From Micromonospora sp. WMMD1128 (GTDB lineage: Bacteria > Actinomycetota > Actinomycetes > Mycobacteriales > Micromonosporaceae), in assembly GCF_027497235.1 (NCBI RefSeq), contig NZ_CP114902.1, positions 3,361,501 through 3,425,500 on the forward strand: a DNA stretch of 64,000 nt, written 5' to 3'. The notes under the pieces were generated by a model. The model had not been told where the DNA came from, did not search any database, and saw nothing but the letters and a program-made list of their open reading frames with translations. This document shows, one piece after another, positions 27,717-35,992 of this stretch; positions within the stretch are counted from its first letter, which is position 1; each line of letters begins with the position of its first letter. The position numbers and the translations under genes were made by a program.

Positions 27717-28463
27717 TCAGTCCTCGTCGGCGCCGTACCAGCCGCCCCGGTAGACGGTGCCCGGCCGGGGTGGGGCGTCAGGTGTCGGGTCCGACCGGCG
27801 GGACCGGCGGACCCGGCTCACCACGAACCAGCCCACCCCGGCCACCACCGCCACGATGACCACGTTCTGCAACGTGCCGGCGTACGCCTCGACCACGTGC
27901 CAGTTCTCGCCCAGCAGATAACCGGCGAGCACGAACGCGGTGTTCCAGATCAGGCTGCCCAGCGCGGTGAAGAGCAGGAACACCGGCACCGGCATCCGTT
28001 CCACGCCGGCCGGGATCGAGATCAGGCTCCGGAAGATGGGGATCATCCGGCCGAAGAAGACGGCCTTCACGCCGTGCCGCAGGAACCACGCCTCGGTGCG
28101 GTCCACGTCCTCCACCTTGACCAGTGGCAGCCGCCCGACCAGCGCCCGCATCCGGTCCCGCCCGAGGGCCGCGCCGACGTAGTAGAGCGCCAGCGCGCCC
28201 AGCACCGACCCGAGCGTGGTCCACGCGATCGCGCCGAACAGGCTCATCCGGCCCTGGCTGGCGGTGAACCCGGCCAGCGGCAGGATGACCTCGCTCGGGA
28301 TGGGCGGGAACAGGTTCTCCAGGGCCACCGCGAGCCCGGCGCCCGGGCCGCCGAGCCGTTCCACCAGGCCGGTGACCCAGCCGACGGGTCCCTCACCGGC
28401 CGGCTCCGCGGCCCGCGCGGCGCTCGCCCGGGGTCCGGCGAGCAGAGGTGCGTGTCCGATCAT
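27717..28463 (-). CDS. DedA-family membrane protein
   Basis: 248 aa. Signature segments: ENLFPPIPSEVILPLAGF, TLGSVLGALALYYVGAALG, FFGRMIPIFRSLISIPAGVERMPV and LIWNTAFVLAGYLLGENW. About four to five TM helices and a charged C-terminal tail. DedA proteins include polyprenyl-phosphate and lipid flippases; the specific role is unknown. Converges on gdhA 10 bp away; divergent from the nitrilase-like gene. Confidence 0.93.
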   Translation of the reverse strand: MIGHAPLLAGPRASAARAAEPAGEGPVGWVTGLVERLGGPGAGLAVALENLFPPIPSEVILPLAGFTASQGRMSLFGAIAWTTLGSVLGALALYYVGAALGRDRMRALVGRLPLVKVEDVDRTEAWFLRHGVKAVFFGRMIPIFRSLISIPAGVERMPVPVFLLFTALGSLIWNTAFVLAGYLLGENWHVVEAYAGTLQNVVIVAVVAGVGWFVVSRVRRSRRSDPTPDAPPRPGTVYRGGWYGADED

Positions 28464-28515
28464 CCGACCACGTTACGGGGCGAGGTGGGCAACGGCCACG
28501 GAAAGCCGGGCCGGT

Positions 28516-28521
28516 TACGCT
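28516..28521 (+). promoter_or_regulatory. -10 box for a leaderless transcript
   Basis: TACGCT ends 7 nt before the ATG of the nitrilase-like gene; no Shine-Dalgarno sequence is present. Confidence 0.5.
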
Positions 28522-28528
28522 GCCGCGC

Positions 28529-29221
28529 ATGCGTACGCCGCTGCGGATCGCGGTCGCCCAGCCGCTCACCCTCGCCCACGACGTCGCCGGCAACGCCGCA
28601 CGGCACGCCGCCGCGGTCCGGGCCGCCGGCGCCCGGGTGGTGGTCTTCCCCGAGCTGTCCCTGACCGGGTACGAGTTGGACGCCGCCGAACTGGACCCGT
28701 CCGACGCCCGGCTCGCGCCGCTGCGGGCGGCGTGCGCCGACACCGGGACGCTGGCGCTCGCCGGCGCGCCGGTGGCCGGACCGCACATCGCGGTGCTCGC
28801 GGTCGACGGCGAGGGCGTACGGGTGGCGTACCGGAAGATGTGGCTGGGTGGCGCGGAGCCGCAGCGGTTCCGCGCGGGCCGGGAGCCGGCGGTGCTCGCC
28901 GTGGACGGCTGGCGGCTGGGCCTCGCGGTCTGCAAGGACACCGGCGTGCCGGCGCACGCGGACGCGACAGTCGCCGCGGGCGCCGACGCCTACCTGGCCG
29001 GGGTGCTGGAGTCGGCCGACGACGCGGCGGTGCCGGACGAACGCGCCCGCCGGATCGCCGCCGCGCACGGCATCTGGGTGGCGATGGCGAGCTTCGCCGG
29101 GTCGACCGGCGGCGGGTACGCGCACGCGGCCGGCGGCTCGGGCGTCTGGTCCCCGGCCGGCCGGGCGGTGGCGCGGACCGGCACGGCCACCGGCGAGCTG
29201 GTCACCGCCACCCTGCACTGA
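28529..29221 (+). CDS. Carbon-nitrogen hydrolase (nitrilase superfamily)
   Basis: 230 aa, slightly short for the family. The catalytic triad is visible: Glu in VVFPELSLTGYE, Lys in YRKMWLGG and Cys in LAVCKDTGVPA. Family members cleave nitriles, amides or carbamoyl groups; substrate cannot be assigned. ATG 28529 appears leaderless. A phosphotransferase gene follows after 24 bp with its own TACCGT box. Confidence 0.9.
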   Translation: MRTPLRIAVAQPLTLAHDVAGNAARHAAAVRAAGARVVVFPELSLTGYELDAAELDPSDARLAPLRAACADTGTLALAGAPVAGPHIAVLAVDGEGVRVAYRKMWLGGAEPQRFRAGREPAVLAVDGWRLGLAVCKDTGVPAHADATVAAGADAYLAGVLESADDAAVPDERARRIAAAHGIWVAMASFAGSTGGGYAHAAGGSGVWSPAGRAVARTGTATGELVTATLH

Positions 29222-29233
29222 GGACGCCGCGGC

Positions 29234-29239
29234 TACCGT
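29234..29239 (+). promoter_or_regulatory. -10 box for a leaderless transcript
   Basis: TACCGT ends 6 nt before the GTG start of the phosphotransferase gene. Confidence 0.45.
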
Positions 29240-29245
29240 GGAGCG

Positions 29246-29932
29246 GTGGAGCAGAGGCGTCTTCCCCCGGTCGGGGCGGTCCTGCTGGCCGCCGGCCGCA
29301 CCGCCGACGTGTGGGCGCTACCCGGTGGACGGGTGCTGCGCCGCTACCGGGCCGGTGGCGACGTGCGCGCCGAGGCCGACGTGATGCGGCACCTGCACCG
29401 GGCGGGCTTCCCGGTCCCCCGGGTGCATCGGGCCGACGGCGCCGACCTGCTGCTCGACCGGGTCACCGGGCCGACGCTCGTGGAGGCGTTCCTGGCCGGG
29501 GATGCCGGCCCGAGCGACGGCGCCCGCATCCTGGTCGACCTGCACGCCCGACTGCATGCGCTGCCGGCCCGCCGGTCCACCGACCCGGAGGCCCGCATCC
29601 TGCACCTCGACCTGCACCCGCACAACGTGCTGCTCGGGCCCGCCGGCCCGGTGGTCATCGACTGGACCGACAGCGCCGAGGGGCCGGCCGCGCTGGACCG
29701 GGCGACGACCGCGCTGATCCTCGCCGAGACGGCCGTGGACCGCGTCGAGCCGTTGGCCGCGGCGGCGCAAGCGCTGCTGACCGCGTACGTCGCGGCGGCC
29801 GGACCGCTTGGGCCGTTGACGGCGGCCGTCCGGCGACGCGCGGACGGACGGGCGCCCGATCCGGACCGGCTGCCCGAGGCGGCGGCCCTGGTCGCGGAGA
29901 CGGTACGGGGCGTGCCGCGCAGCGGCGGGTAA
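29246..29932 (+). CDS. Aminoglycoside-phosphotransferase-like (APH) protein
   Basis: 228 aa, smaller than typical APH enzymes. ADVMRHLHRAGFPVPRVHRADGADLLLDRVTGPTL forms the N-lobe. The catalytic loop is LHLDLHPHNVLLG (Asp, Asn) and the metal-binding motif is VVIDWTDSAEG (the usual DFE/DWE position reads DWT). Likely a small-molecule kinase of unknown substrate rather than a resistance enzyme. GTG start, probably leaderless. Ends 3 bp before the convergent Ser/Thr kinase gene. Confidence 0.85.
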   Translation: MEQRRLPPVGAVLLAAGRTADVWALPGGRVLRRYRAGGDVRAEADVMRHLHRAGFPVPRVHRADGADLLLDRVTGPTLVEAFLAGDAGPSDGARILVDLHARLHALPARRSTDPEARILHLDLHPHNVLLGPAGPVVIDWTDSAEGPAALDRATTALILAETAVDRVEPLAAAAQALLTAYVAAAGPLGPLTAAVRRRADGRAPDPDRLPEAAALVAETVRGVPRSGG

Positions 29933-29935
29933 GGT

Positions 29936-31363
29936 TCAGCCCTCGTCGCGGGCGACGCCGCGCAGCCGATCGTAGGCGTCGAGTACCTTCCGCAGGGCCG
30001 TGGCCGTGGCACCGTCGATCTTGTCGTCGTCGGCGGCGTCCTCGATCCGCTCGTGCAGGTCCTCGACCCGCTTGGCGCGCTCCCTCGGCTTGCCCCGGCC
30101 CAGCTCGGCGGCCTTCTTCCGCAGGTCGTCGGCGGTCTTGCGGTCGATGAGCCGGGCCGTCTCGGCCCGGTCCAGCAGGTCGGCGAACCGGTCCGCGAGC
30201 TGACGCGCGGTGACTGGTTGGGGTGACCGGGTCGTCGGTGCGGCGCGGCTCGGCGCGGGCCGGACGGCGGATCGGGCGGTGCTCTTCGACGTGGCCGGCG
30301 GGGCGGCGGCGGGCGACGGGCCGGAGCGGCCCTCGAAGACAAGCGCGCCGACCAACGCGAGCAGCAACACCACCGCGCCGGCGACGAGCACGCCGGTCAA
30401 CCGGTTCGGCGAGACCTCCGGCCGGGCCGGCGGGACCGGACGGGCCGGCGTGGGGCGCCGCTCGACGAGCGTGGCCGGACGCTCGGCTCCGGACACCGTG
30501 GACAGGAACGCGGTCGGCGGGTCGACCGGTCGGCCCGCGCCGAGCCGGTCGGCGACCTGGGCCGCGGTGGGCCGCCGGGCCGGGTCCACGGCCAGGCAGT
30601 CCAGGACCAGGGCGGCGACGTCGGCCGGCAACCCGGGCACCCGGGGCGGCGGCACCGCAGGCCGCCGGTCCCGCAGGTCGAGCACGTCATCCCAGGTCCG
30701 CACCGGCAGCGGGGGCCGGCCGGTGAGGCTGCGGTAGAGCAGCACGCCGAGCGCGTACACGTCACCGGCCGGGTGGGTGGGGCCGGGATCGAGCCGCTCC
30801 GGGGCGAAGTATGCCGGGGTGCCGGCCAACGGCTCGCCGGCCGGCCCGGTGACCGGCTGGTGCGGGCCCGCCGGCGCGGCGATGCCGAAGTCGAGCACCT
30901 TCGCGCCGGTCTCGGTGAGCATCACGTTGGCCGGTTTGACGTCGCGGTGCACCACGCCGATCCGGTGCGCGGCGGCCAGCGCGGCGGCGACCTCACCGCC
31001 GGTCCGGACCGCGTCCGGCCAGGCCAGCGGCCCGCCGGCCAGCCGGTCGGCGAGCGTCTGCCCCTCCACCAGCTCCATCACCAGGTACGGCGTCACCACG
31101 CCACCGGGCAGGGTCGCCTCGCCGTAGTCGTACACCTGGGTCACGTGCGGGTGGGTCAGTCGCGCCGCCGCGCGGGCCTCGCGTTGGATGGTGGCGCGCA
31201 ACTGCGGGTCGGCGGCGAGGCGGCCGGCGAGCGCCTTGACCGCGACCGGGCGGTGCAGCACCTCGTCGTCGGCGCGCCACACCTCGGACATCCCGCCGAG
31301 CCCGATGCGCTCGCGCAGGACGTACCGGTCGTGCAGCCGGAGTTCGGGCGTGAACGGCGACAT
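29936..31363 (-). CDS. Transmembrane Ser/Thr protein kinase
   Basis: 475 aa. N-terminal Hanks kinase domain (about residues 14-275): GLGGMSEVW, VAVK, HRDVKPANV, DFGIA, GTPAYFAPERLD and DVYALGVLLYRSLTG. A Pro-rich juxtamembrane stretch, one TM helix (about 323-343, LTGVLVAGAVVLLLALVGAL) and an extracellular Ser/Thr/Pro linker follow. The external part ends in a charged helical domain (about 395-470, ADRFADLLDRAETARLI ... RVEDLHERIEDA), not PASTA. ATG 31363 was chosen; a TTG three codons earlier is the only alternative. The kinase lobe resembles the soluble kinase at 1386-2333. Confidence 0.93.
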   Translation of the reverse strand: MSPFTPELRLHDRYVLRERIGLGGMSEVWRADDEVLHRPVAVKALAGRLAADPQLRATIQREARAAARLTHPHVTQVYDYGEATLPGGVVTPYLVMELVEGQTLADRLAGGPLAWPDAVRTGGEVAAALAAAHRIGVVHRDVKPANVMLTETGAKVLDFGIAAPAGPHQPVTGPAGEPLAGTPAYFAPERLDPGPTHPAGDVYALGVLLYRSLTGRPPLPVRTWDDVLDLRDRRPAVPPPRVPGLPADVAALVLDCLAVDPARRPTAAQVADRLGAGRPVDPPTAFLSTVSGAERPATLVERRPTPARPVPPARPEVSPNRLTGVLVAGAVVLLLALVGALVFEGRSGPSPAAAPPATSKSTARSAVRPAPSRAAPTTRSPQPVTARQLADRFADLLDRAETARLIDRKTADDLRKKAAELGRGKPRERAKRVEDLHERIEDAADDDKIDGATATALRKVLDAYDRLRGVARDEG

Positions 31364-31421
31364 GATGTACAAGTCTGCCCGGCCACCTCCCGTACGTCAC
31401 CCAAGTGCCTCGCTGCAGAGT

Positions 31422-32282
31422 TCAGGGTTTGCGGCCCACTCCGCCGTACAGGCTGACGTCGACGGCTGTGGGGCGGGGCTCGGGCTCGCCCTCGGCGCGC
31501 CAGTCGGCCACCGGGCAGACGCCCGGCTCGACCAGTTCGAGGCCGTCGAAGAAGCGCGTGAACTCGTCCCGCCCGCGTACGTTGATCATCCCGTGCAGGC
31601 CGCCGCCGCGGGCCGTCTCCTTCGCCTCGGCGGCGAGGTGGGCCGGCAGGTGGTCGTGGGTGGCGTGCGAGGCGGCCAGGTAGCTGCCGGCGGGCAGCGC
31701 GTCCAGCAACCGGCGGACCGTGGTGTGGGGGTCGTCCGCGTCCGGCACGAAGTGCAGCACCGCCACCAGCATCAACGCCACCGGCTCGGACAGGTCGAGG
31801 GTGCCGCGCAGCTCGGGGTGGGCGAGGATCCGCTCCGGGTCGCGCAGGTCCGCGTCGAGGTAGGCGGTGGCGCCCGCGGCTGAGCTGGTGAGCAGGGCCC
31901 GGGCGTGGGCCAGCACGATCGGGTCGTTGTCGACGTAGACCACGCGGGCGCGCGGGTCGACGGACTGCGCCACCTCGTGGGTGTTGTCGGCGGTCGGGAT
32001 GCCGGTGCCGATGTCGAGGAACTGACGGATCCCCGCCTCGGCGGCCAGGTGCCGCACCGCGCGGCGCAGGAACCGCCGATTCTCCAGCGCGCTGACCCGG
32101 ATGGTCGGGAAGCGGGCGGCCATCGCGTCACCGGACTCGCGGTCGGCCTGGAAGTTGTCCTTGCCGCCCAGCCAGTAGTTGTATCGCCGGGCCGGGTGCA
32201 CCACCGAGGTGTCGATCCGGTCGCCCGGGTGCGCCGGCTCGGTGGCCGTGCCGTTCGCGTCTCTGGTCAAGGCCGCCTCCAC
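31422..32282 (-). CDS. SAM-dependent methyltransferase, DUF574 family
   Basis: 286 aa. Characteristic actinobacterial motifs: PARRYNYWLGGKDNFQADRE, NRRFLRRAVRHLAAEAGIRQFLDIGTGIPT (SAM-binding motif I), VVYVDNDPIVLAHARAL, VALMLVAVLHFVPD and GGLHGMINVRGRDEFTRFFDGLELVEPGV. GTG 32282 start. This family often accompanies XRE/DUF397 regulatory pairs, as here. Methyl acceptor is unknown. Confidence 0.92.
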   Translation of the reverse strand: MEAALTRDANGTATEPAHPGDRIDTSVVHPARRYNYWLGGKDNFQADRESGDAMAARFPTIRVSALENRRFLRRAVRHLAAEAGIRQFLDIGTGIPTADNTHEVAQSVDPRARVVYVDNDPIVLAHARALLTSSAAGATAYLDADLRDPERILAHPELRGTLDLSEPVALMLVAVLHFVPDADDPHTTVRRLLDALPAGSYLAASHATHDHLPAHLAAEAKETARGGGLHGMINVRGRDEFTRFFDGLELVEPGVCPVADWRAEGEPEPRPTAVDVSLYGGVGRKP

Positions 32283-32364
32283 GACTCGCGTGCCACCGCC
32301 GTGGCATGGCGTCCGTCCACTGTCACCGGTGTGCCGGCCATGGTATCGCCCGGTCTCCCGACGG

Positions 32365-33252
32365 TCAGGCCGGGTAGAGCTCGTCGCGGATGCGGGCCAG
32401 CATCTCGCGGGTGCGCTCCGGGGGCGCGGCCTCGACGCACAGCCGCTCCATCGCCTCCGCGTAGTAGTCGAGGTCGTCGCGCTTGTCGAGGTAGATGGCG
32501 CTGGTGAGCTGCTCGATGTAGACGATGTCGGGCAGGTCCTCGTCGCCGAAGCGCAGGATGCTGAAGGCGCCGCTGGCGGCGGCGTGCCCGCCGGCGGTGA
32601 ACGGGACGATCTGGAGCCGCACGTGCGGCGCCGCGGTCGCCTCGATCAGCGCGTCCAGTTGCTCACGCATCACCGCGGCGCCGCCGATCGGCCGGCGCAG
32701 CACGGCCTCGTCCAGCACCGCCCACAGCTGTGGGGGGTTGGCGCGGCGCAGCAGCCCCTGGCGCTCCATCCGCAGGTCGACCCGGCGGTCCAGCTCCGCC
32801 GCCGAGGCGCCGCGATGCCCGAGCAGGATCACCTCCCGGGCGTACGCGGCGGTCTGCAACAGGCCGGGCACGAACTGCACCTCGTACGTGCGGATCAGCG
32901 CGGTGGCGGCCTCCAGCCCCAGGTAGGACTGGAACCAGGCGGGGAGCACGTCGCTGTAGCGGTGCCACCAGCCCGGGCTGTTCGCGTCCCGGGCCAGCTT
33001 GAGCAGCGCGTCGCGGTCGCCCGGCGCGGTGACCCCGTAGAGCGTGAGCAGGTCGGCCACGTCGCGCTCCTTGAAGCCGACCCGGCCCAGCTCCATCCGG
33101 CTGATCTTGGACTCGGAGGAGCGGATCTCCCAGCCGGCGCTCTCCCGGCTGACCCCGGCGCCCTCCCGTAGGCGGCGTAGCTGCGCCCCGAGCAGCATGC
33201 GCAGCACTGTCGGACCACTCGTCGGTCCGCCCTCGACAGGCACCGTCGTCAC
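32365..33252 (-). CDS. XRE-family regulator with DUF5753 domain
   Basis: 295 aa. N-terminal helix-turn-helix (about residues 22-85: LGAQLRRLREGAGVSRESAGWEI ... SKISRMELGRVGFKERDV). A DUF5753 domain follows (about 100-285: SYLGLEAATALIRTYEVQFVPGLLQT ... RRVDLRMERQGLLRR ... QLQIVPFTAGGHAA-like segments, DIVYIEQLTSAIYLD). Such proteins work with small DUF397 partners in Streptomyces-type development and antibiotic control. GTG 33252 with GAGGGG upstream. The DUF397 gene lies 107 bp upstream on the same strand. Confidence 0.92.
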   Translation of the reverse strand: MTTVPVEGGPTSGPTVLRMLLGAQLRRLREGAGVSRESAGWEIRSSESKISRMELGRVGFKERDVADLLTLYGVTAPGDRDALLKLARDANSPGWWHRYSDVLPAWFQSYLGLEAATALIRTYEVQFVPGLLQTAAYAREVILLGHRGASAAELDRRVDLRMERQGLLRRANPPQLWAVLDEAVLRRPIGGAAVMREQLDALIEATAAPHVRLQIVPFTAGGHAAASGAFSILRFGDEDLPDIVYIEQLTSAIYLDKRDDLDYYAEAMERLCVEAAPPERTREMLARIRDELYPA

Positions 33253-33359
33253 CTGACCGCCCCTCGCATCCCGGCCGCTCCCGGACCGGGCGCCCGCCCC
33301 GGCCGACGTGTAAGCATGCCATGGACCGACAGTGAGGTGAACTCCCCCGGACGGCCGAA

Positions 33360-33617
33360 TCAGTCCCGTGTACGGGACGGCGGGATCAGGTGGTCGAAGT
33401 CCCCGTCCCGGGCGCCGAGCACGAACGCCGCGATCTCCTCGACGGTGTAGATCAGCGCCGGCCCCTCGGGGTGCCGGGAGTTGCGCACCGCGATGCCGCT
33501 GCCGCCGGGCAGCTCGGCCAGCTCGACACAGTTGCCGCTGGGATTGCTGCGGCGGCTCTTCAACCACCTCATCGGGGGCAGGTGGGGCACGGGTACGCCG
33601 TTCGGAGGCGGTTGCAT
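33360..33617 (-). CDS. DUF397 protein
   Basis: 85 aa. Diagnostic motif WLKSRRSNPSGNCVELAEL, then GIAVRNSRHPEGPALIYTVEEIAAFVLGARDGDFDHL. DUF397 proteins modulate their adjacent XRE/DUF5753 regulators. ATG 33617 with GAAGGA 6 nt upstream. A cluster of short palindromes lies 77-165 bp upstream. Confidence 0.92.
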   Translation of the reverse strand: MQPPPNGVPVPHLPPMRWLKSRRSNPSGNCVELAELPGGSGIAVRNSRHPEGPALIYTVEEIAAFVLGARDGDFDHLIPPSRTRD

Positions 33618-33693
33618 GGGCGTCCTTCGGGAAGGCCAGCCGTGGCCGCGGGGAGGAGCGGTGGGTGGCGACGTTTGTCGACTGAGGAATGAG

Positions 33694-33778
33694 ATGCACG
33701 TGCATCTGCTATTGCATCTGCAATGGACTGCGAGCATGATAACCGAACGTACGGTGTGCCGGGTCGCTCACGTTCGGT
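33694..33778. promoter_or_regulatory. Cluster of dyad sites between DUF397 and GGDEF genes
   Basis: ATGCACGTGCAT (33694-33705) and ATTGCATCTGCAAT (33711-33724) are palindromes with centres 18 bp apart; the second has a 2-bp spacer. TGCATCTGC occurs twice (33701 and 33713). A further inverted pair, ACCGAACGT (33742-33750) and ACGTTCGGT (33770-33778), is separated by 19 bp. This stretch is unusually AT-rich for the window. Likely operators for the divergent genes, perhaps bound by the XRE protein. Confidence 0.55.
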
Positions 33779-33839
33779 GACCCGAACCCGGCCCCCGGAA
33801 GCCGCCCCGCGCGGCCGGGGACTGCGGTGAGGAGGGCGC

Positions 33840-34475
33840 GTGCCGGATCCGATGACCGTCGCCTCCGGCGTCTCCGCCGCAGGCGCGCTGGTGTCCGCCT
33901 GGCAGATGCGTCGGCGGGCCCTGCGCGCCGAGGCCGAGATCAAGCTGCTCGAATCCGAACTGGCCGCCGAACGGCACGCCGCCAGCCACGACCCGCTCAC
34001 CGGCCTGCCCAACCGCCGGGCCTTCTTCCGGCTGGCCGCCACTCTGCTCACCGACCCCGGCGGTCAACCGCTGGTGGCGGTGATCCTCGACCTCGACGGG
34101 TTCAAACAGGTAAATGATCGCTTCGGGCACGCCGCCGGGGACCAGGTTCTGATCAGCGTGGCCCAGCGGTTCGCCGCGTTCGCCGGCAACAACCTGGTGG
34201 CCCGGCTCGGCGGCGACGAGTTCGCCGGCCTGCTGGCCAGCCCGACCGCCGACCGGCGGTGGATCGAGCACGCCACCCGCCGGCTCTGCGAGGCGCTCGC
34301 CGCGCCGATCCCGCTCGGCGGTCGCAGCATCCGGGTCACCGCCTCGGTCGGGCTCGCCCCGGTGCACAGCCCCGCCCAGCTCACCGACGCGCTCTGCCGC
34401 GCCGACGCCGCCATGTACGAGGCGAAGACGCTCGGTGCCGCCCCCGTGCACCGCCAGCTCGTCGCCGAGCACTGA
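33840..34475 (+). CDS. Soluble GGDEF diguanylate cyclase
   Basis: 211 aa. A short N-terminus with a helical, coiled-coil-like stretch (residues 20-48) leads into a GGDEF domain: HDPLTGLPNRRAFF, VILDLDGFKQVNDRFGHAAGDQVL, ARLGGDEFAGLL and ALCRADAAMYEAK. The active-site loop is intact. The RxxD inhibitory site expected just upstream is not present (NNLVAR instead), so product feedback is doubtful. No sensory domain or clear TM segment. GTG start with GAGGAGG. Makes cyclic di-GMP by family inference. Confidence 0.92.
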   Translation: MPDPMTVASGVSAAGALVSAWQMRRRALRAEAEIKLLESELAAERHAASHDPLTGLPNRRAFFRLAATLLTDPGGQPLVAVILDLDGFKQVNDRFGHAAGDQVLISVAQRFAAFAGNNLVARLGGDEFAGLLASPTADRRWIEHATRRLCEALAAPIPLGGRSIRVTASVGLAPVHSPAQLTDALCRADAAMYEAKTLGAAPVHRQLVAEH

Positions 34476-34502
34476 CTCGACCGGCCCGCGCCGGGCCGTC
34501 AA

Positions 34503-34643
34503 ATGCCAGCCGTAGTCAGCCCAGGCCAGCCCCCGCCGCCGCGTCAGCGCCAGCCGTGACCAACCCGCGCCAGCCCCTGCCGCCGCTCCGGTGCCGTGCC
34601 GGCCGGGACGGCGTCGTGCTGCGCTGCGCTCAGCGCCAGCCGT
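34503..34643. repeat. Degenerate repeats of the PemK-like gene 3' end
   Basis: TCAGCGCCAGCCGT, the last codons and stop of the PemK-like gene on the minus strand (34630-34643), recurs at 34544-34557. A weaker copy, GCCAGCCGTAGTCAG, lies at 34505. GCCAGCCCC-TGCCGCCGC units sit between. This looks like local duplication of the gene end. Confidence 0.5.
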
Positions 34644-35124
34644 AGCCGGCGCGCAACGCCTGGCCGACCCGGTCGAACCGGGGCCGGTCCAACACCGCGC
34701 CCTCGCGGCGGATGCTGTCCTCGCGCATGGTGAGCACCCGGTCGAGGCGCACCCAACTGGGCCGCTTCTCCCGGTCCCACTCCCCCGGGCCGAGCGACAG
34801 CCAGTGCCGCTGGCCGTCCCGGTCGCTCTGGCTGGACAGCATCAGCCCGTACAGGGTGCGGCTGTGCCGGCCCACCACCAGCACCGGCCGGTCCTTGCCC
34901 TGCCGGGGATCGTCCTCGTAGGGCACCCAGGTCCACACGATCTCGCCCGGATCCGCCTGCCCGTCCGGCTCCGGGGCGTACGACAGCTCGCGGCGCTGCA
35001 ACGCGCTGACCTGGCGTCGCCGCGCGACCTGGGCCGGGATCGGCCCGCCGGTGCGGGTCGGCGCGGCGGCGCCCCCGGTCAGCCGGCCGAGCCGGGACGC
35101 CACGTTCTTCAACAGTCCTGCCAC
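34630..35124 (-). CDS. PemK/MazF-like protein
   Basis: 164 aa. The C-terminal 110 residues fit the PemK/MazF fold: GEIVWTWVPYEDDPRQGKDRPVLVVGRHSRTLYGLMLSSQ, then LGPGEWDREKRPSWVRLDRVLTM. The N-terminus is basic (LLKNVASRLGRL ... PAQVARRRQVSALQRREL). No antitoxin gene is adjacent, so toxin activity is not supported by context. Actinobacteria carry many solitary members of unknown role. GTG 35124 start. The 3' end is partly duplicated downstream. Confidence 0.75.
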   Translation of the reverse strand: MAGLLKNVASRLGRLTGGAAAPTRTGGPIPAQVARRRQVSALQRRELSYAPEPDGQADPGEIVWTWVPYEDDPRQGKDRPVLVVGRHSRTLYGLMLSSQSDRDGQRHWLSLGPGEWDREKRPSWVRLDRVLTMREDSIRREGAVLDRPRFDRVGQALRAGYGWR

Positions 35125-35191
35125 GGCGGGCAGCCTATCGGGTCCGCGCGGACCGCCCGGCGGCGCGGCGGGACGGCGGTCCGCGCCCAGG

Positions 35192-35929
35192 TCAGGCCGG
35201 ACGGCGGGCCAGGGCGAGCGCGGTGCGAAGGTCCAGTACGACGGTGCCGCCGAAGCCGTCGACCGCCGCGCCGACCGCGGCCCGGACCCGCGCGCGCAGC
35301 TCCGGCGGGCGGCGCAACTGCGGCGAGAACGTGTCGACAAGCCGCAGGTACGCCGCGGTGTCCAGCGGCACGGCGCGGCGGAACCGGTCCAGCCGCACGT
35401 CGGTGAAGAAGCCGCTGTCGGCGATGTCGTCGCGGAACCAGCCGTCGGGACGGTCGCCCCGGTCGGCGGGGTCGGCGGTGCTGAACGCGACCCGGATCGC
35501 CTCGGCCTGCGCCGCCTCGACGTAGGCGTAGCGGTGGCCGAGGACGGCGAGTGTGCCGCCCGGGCGCAGCGCGTCGTGGGCGCGCCGGTTGCGGGTGGCC
35601 GGGTCGAGCCAGTGCCAGGCCATCGCGCAGGCCAACGCGTCGACACCGCCGAACGGTGGGCTCCACTGCTCGAAGGTCGCCGTCACCACCTCGACATCCG
35701 GAAGCCGCTCGGCGAGCACGCGGGCCATCCGCGCGTCCGGCTCGACGCAGGTGGTGGCCGCACCGAGCCCGAGCAGCGCCGCGGTGGCCAGGCCGGTGCC
35801 GGCGCCGACCTCGACAAGCGTGCCGGGCGGCCCGCCGTGGTAGGCGCGGATCGCGTCGGCGACCTCGGTCGGATAGCCCGGACGGGCCTCGTGGTAGGTG
35901 CCGGCGGTCTCCCCGAACAGTTGCGACAT
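35192..35929 (-). CDS. Class I SAM-dependent methyltransferase
   Basis: 245 aa. FGETAGTYHEARPGYP and LVEVGAGTGLATAALLGLGAATTCVEPDARMARVL give motif I and the post-I acidic residue. The segments EQWSPPFGGVDALACAMAWHWLD and HDALRPGGTLAVLGHRYAY are typical of the YcgJ/UbiE-like group. Substrate unknown. ATG 35929 was chosen at the start of the homologous region. Divergent from a NUDIX gene 63 bp away. Confidence 0.9.
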   Translation of the reverse strand: MSQLFGETAGTYHEARPGYPTEVADAIRAYHGGPPGTLVEVGAGTGLATAALLGLGAATTCVEPDARMARVLAERLPDVEVVTATFEQWSPPFGGVDALACAMAWHWLDPATRNRRAHDALRPGGTLAVLGHRYAYVEAAQAEAIRVAFSTADPADRGDRPDGWFRDDIADSGFFTDVRLDRFRRAVPLDTAAYLRLVDTFSPQLRRPPELRARVRAAVGAAVDGFGGTVVLDLRTALALARRPA

Positions 35930-35980
35930 CCCGCCATCGTCCCAGGTTCGGGCGGTGCCGGCGGGCCCGGTCGGCTTCCC

Positions 35981-35986
35981 TACGCT
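35981..35986 (+). promoter_or_regulatory. -10 box for a leaderless transcript
   Basis: TACGCT ends 6 nt before the ATG of the NUDIX gene; no ribosome binding site precedes the ATG. Confidence 0.5.
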
Positions 35987-35992
35987 GCCGGC

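Noticed and set aside
29246..29932. APH-like gene as an aminoglycoside-resistance gene
   Set aside because: Too short, the metal motif is altered (DWT), and there is no mobile context; more likely a general small-molecule kinase.
34630..35124. PemK-like gene as half of a toxin-antitoxin pair
   Set aside because: No small antitoxin gene adjoins it on either side; the protein also has a long basic N-terminus.
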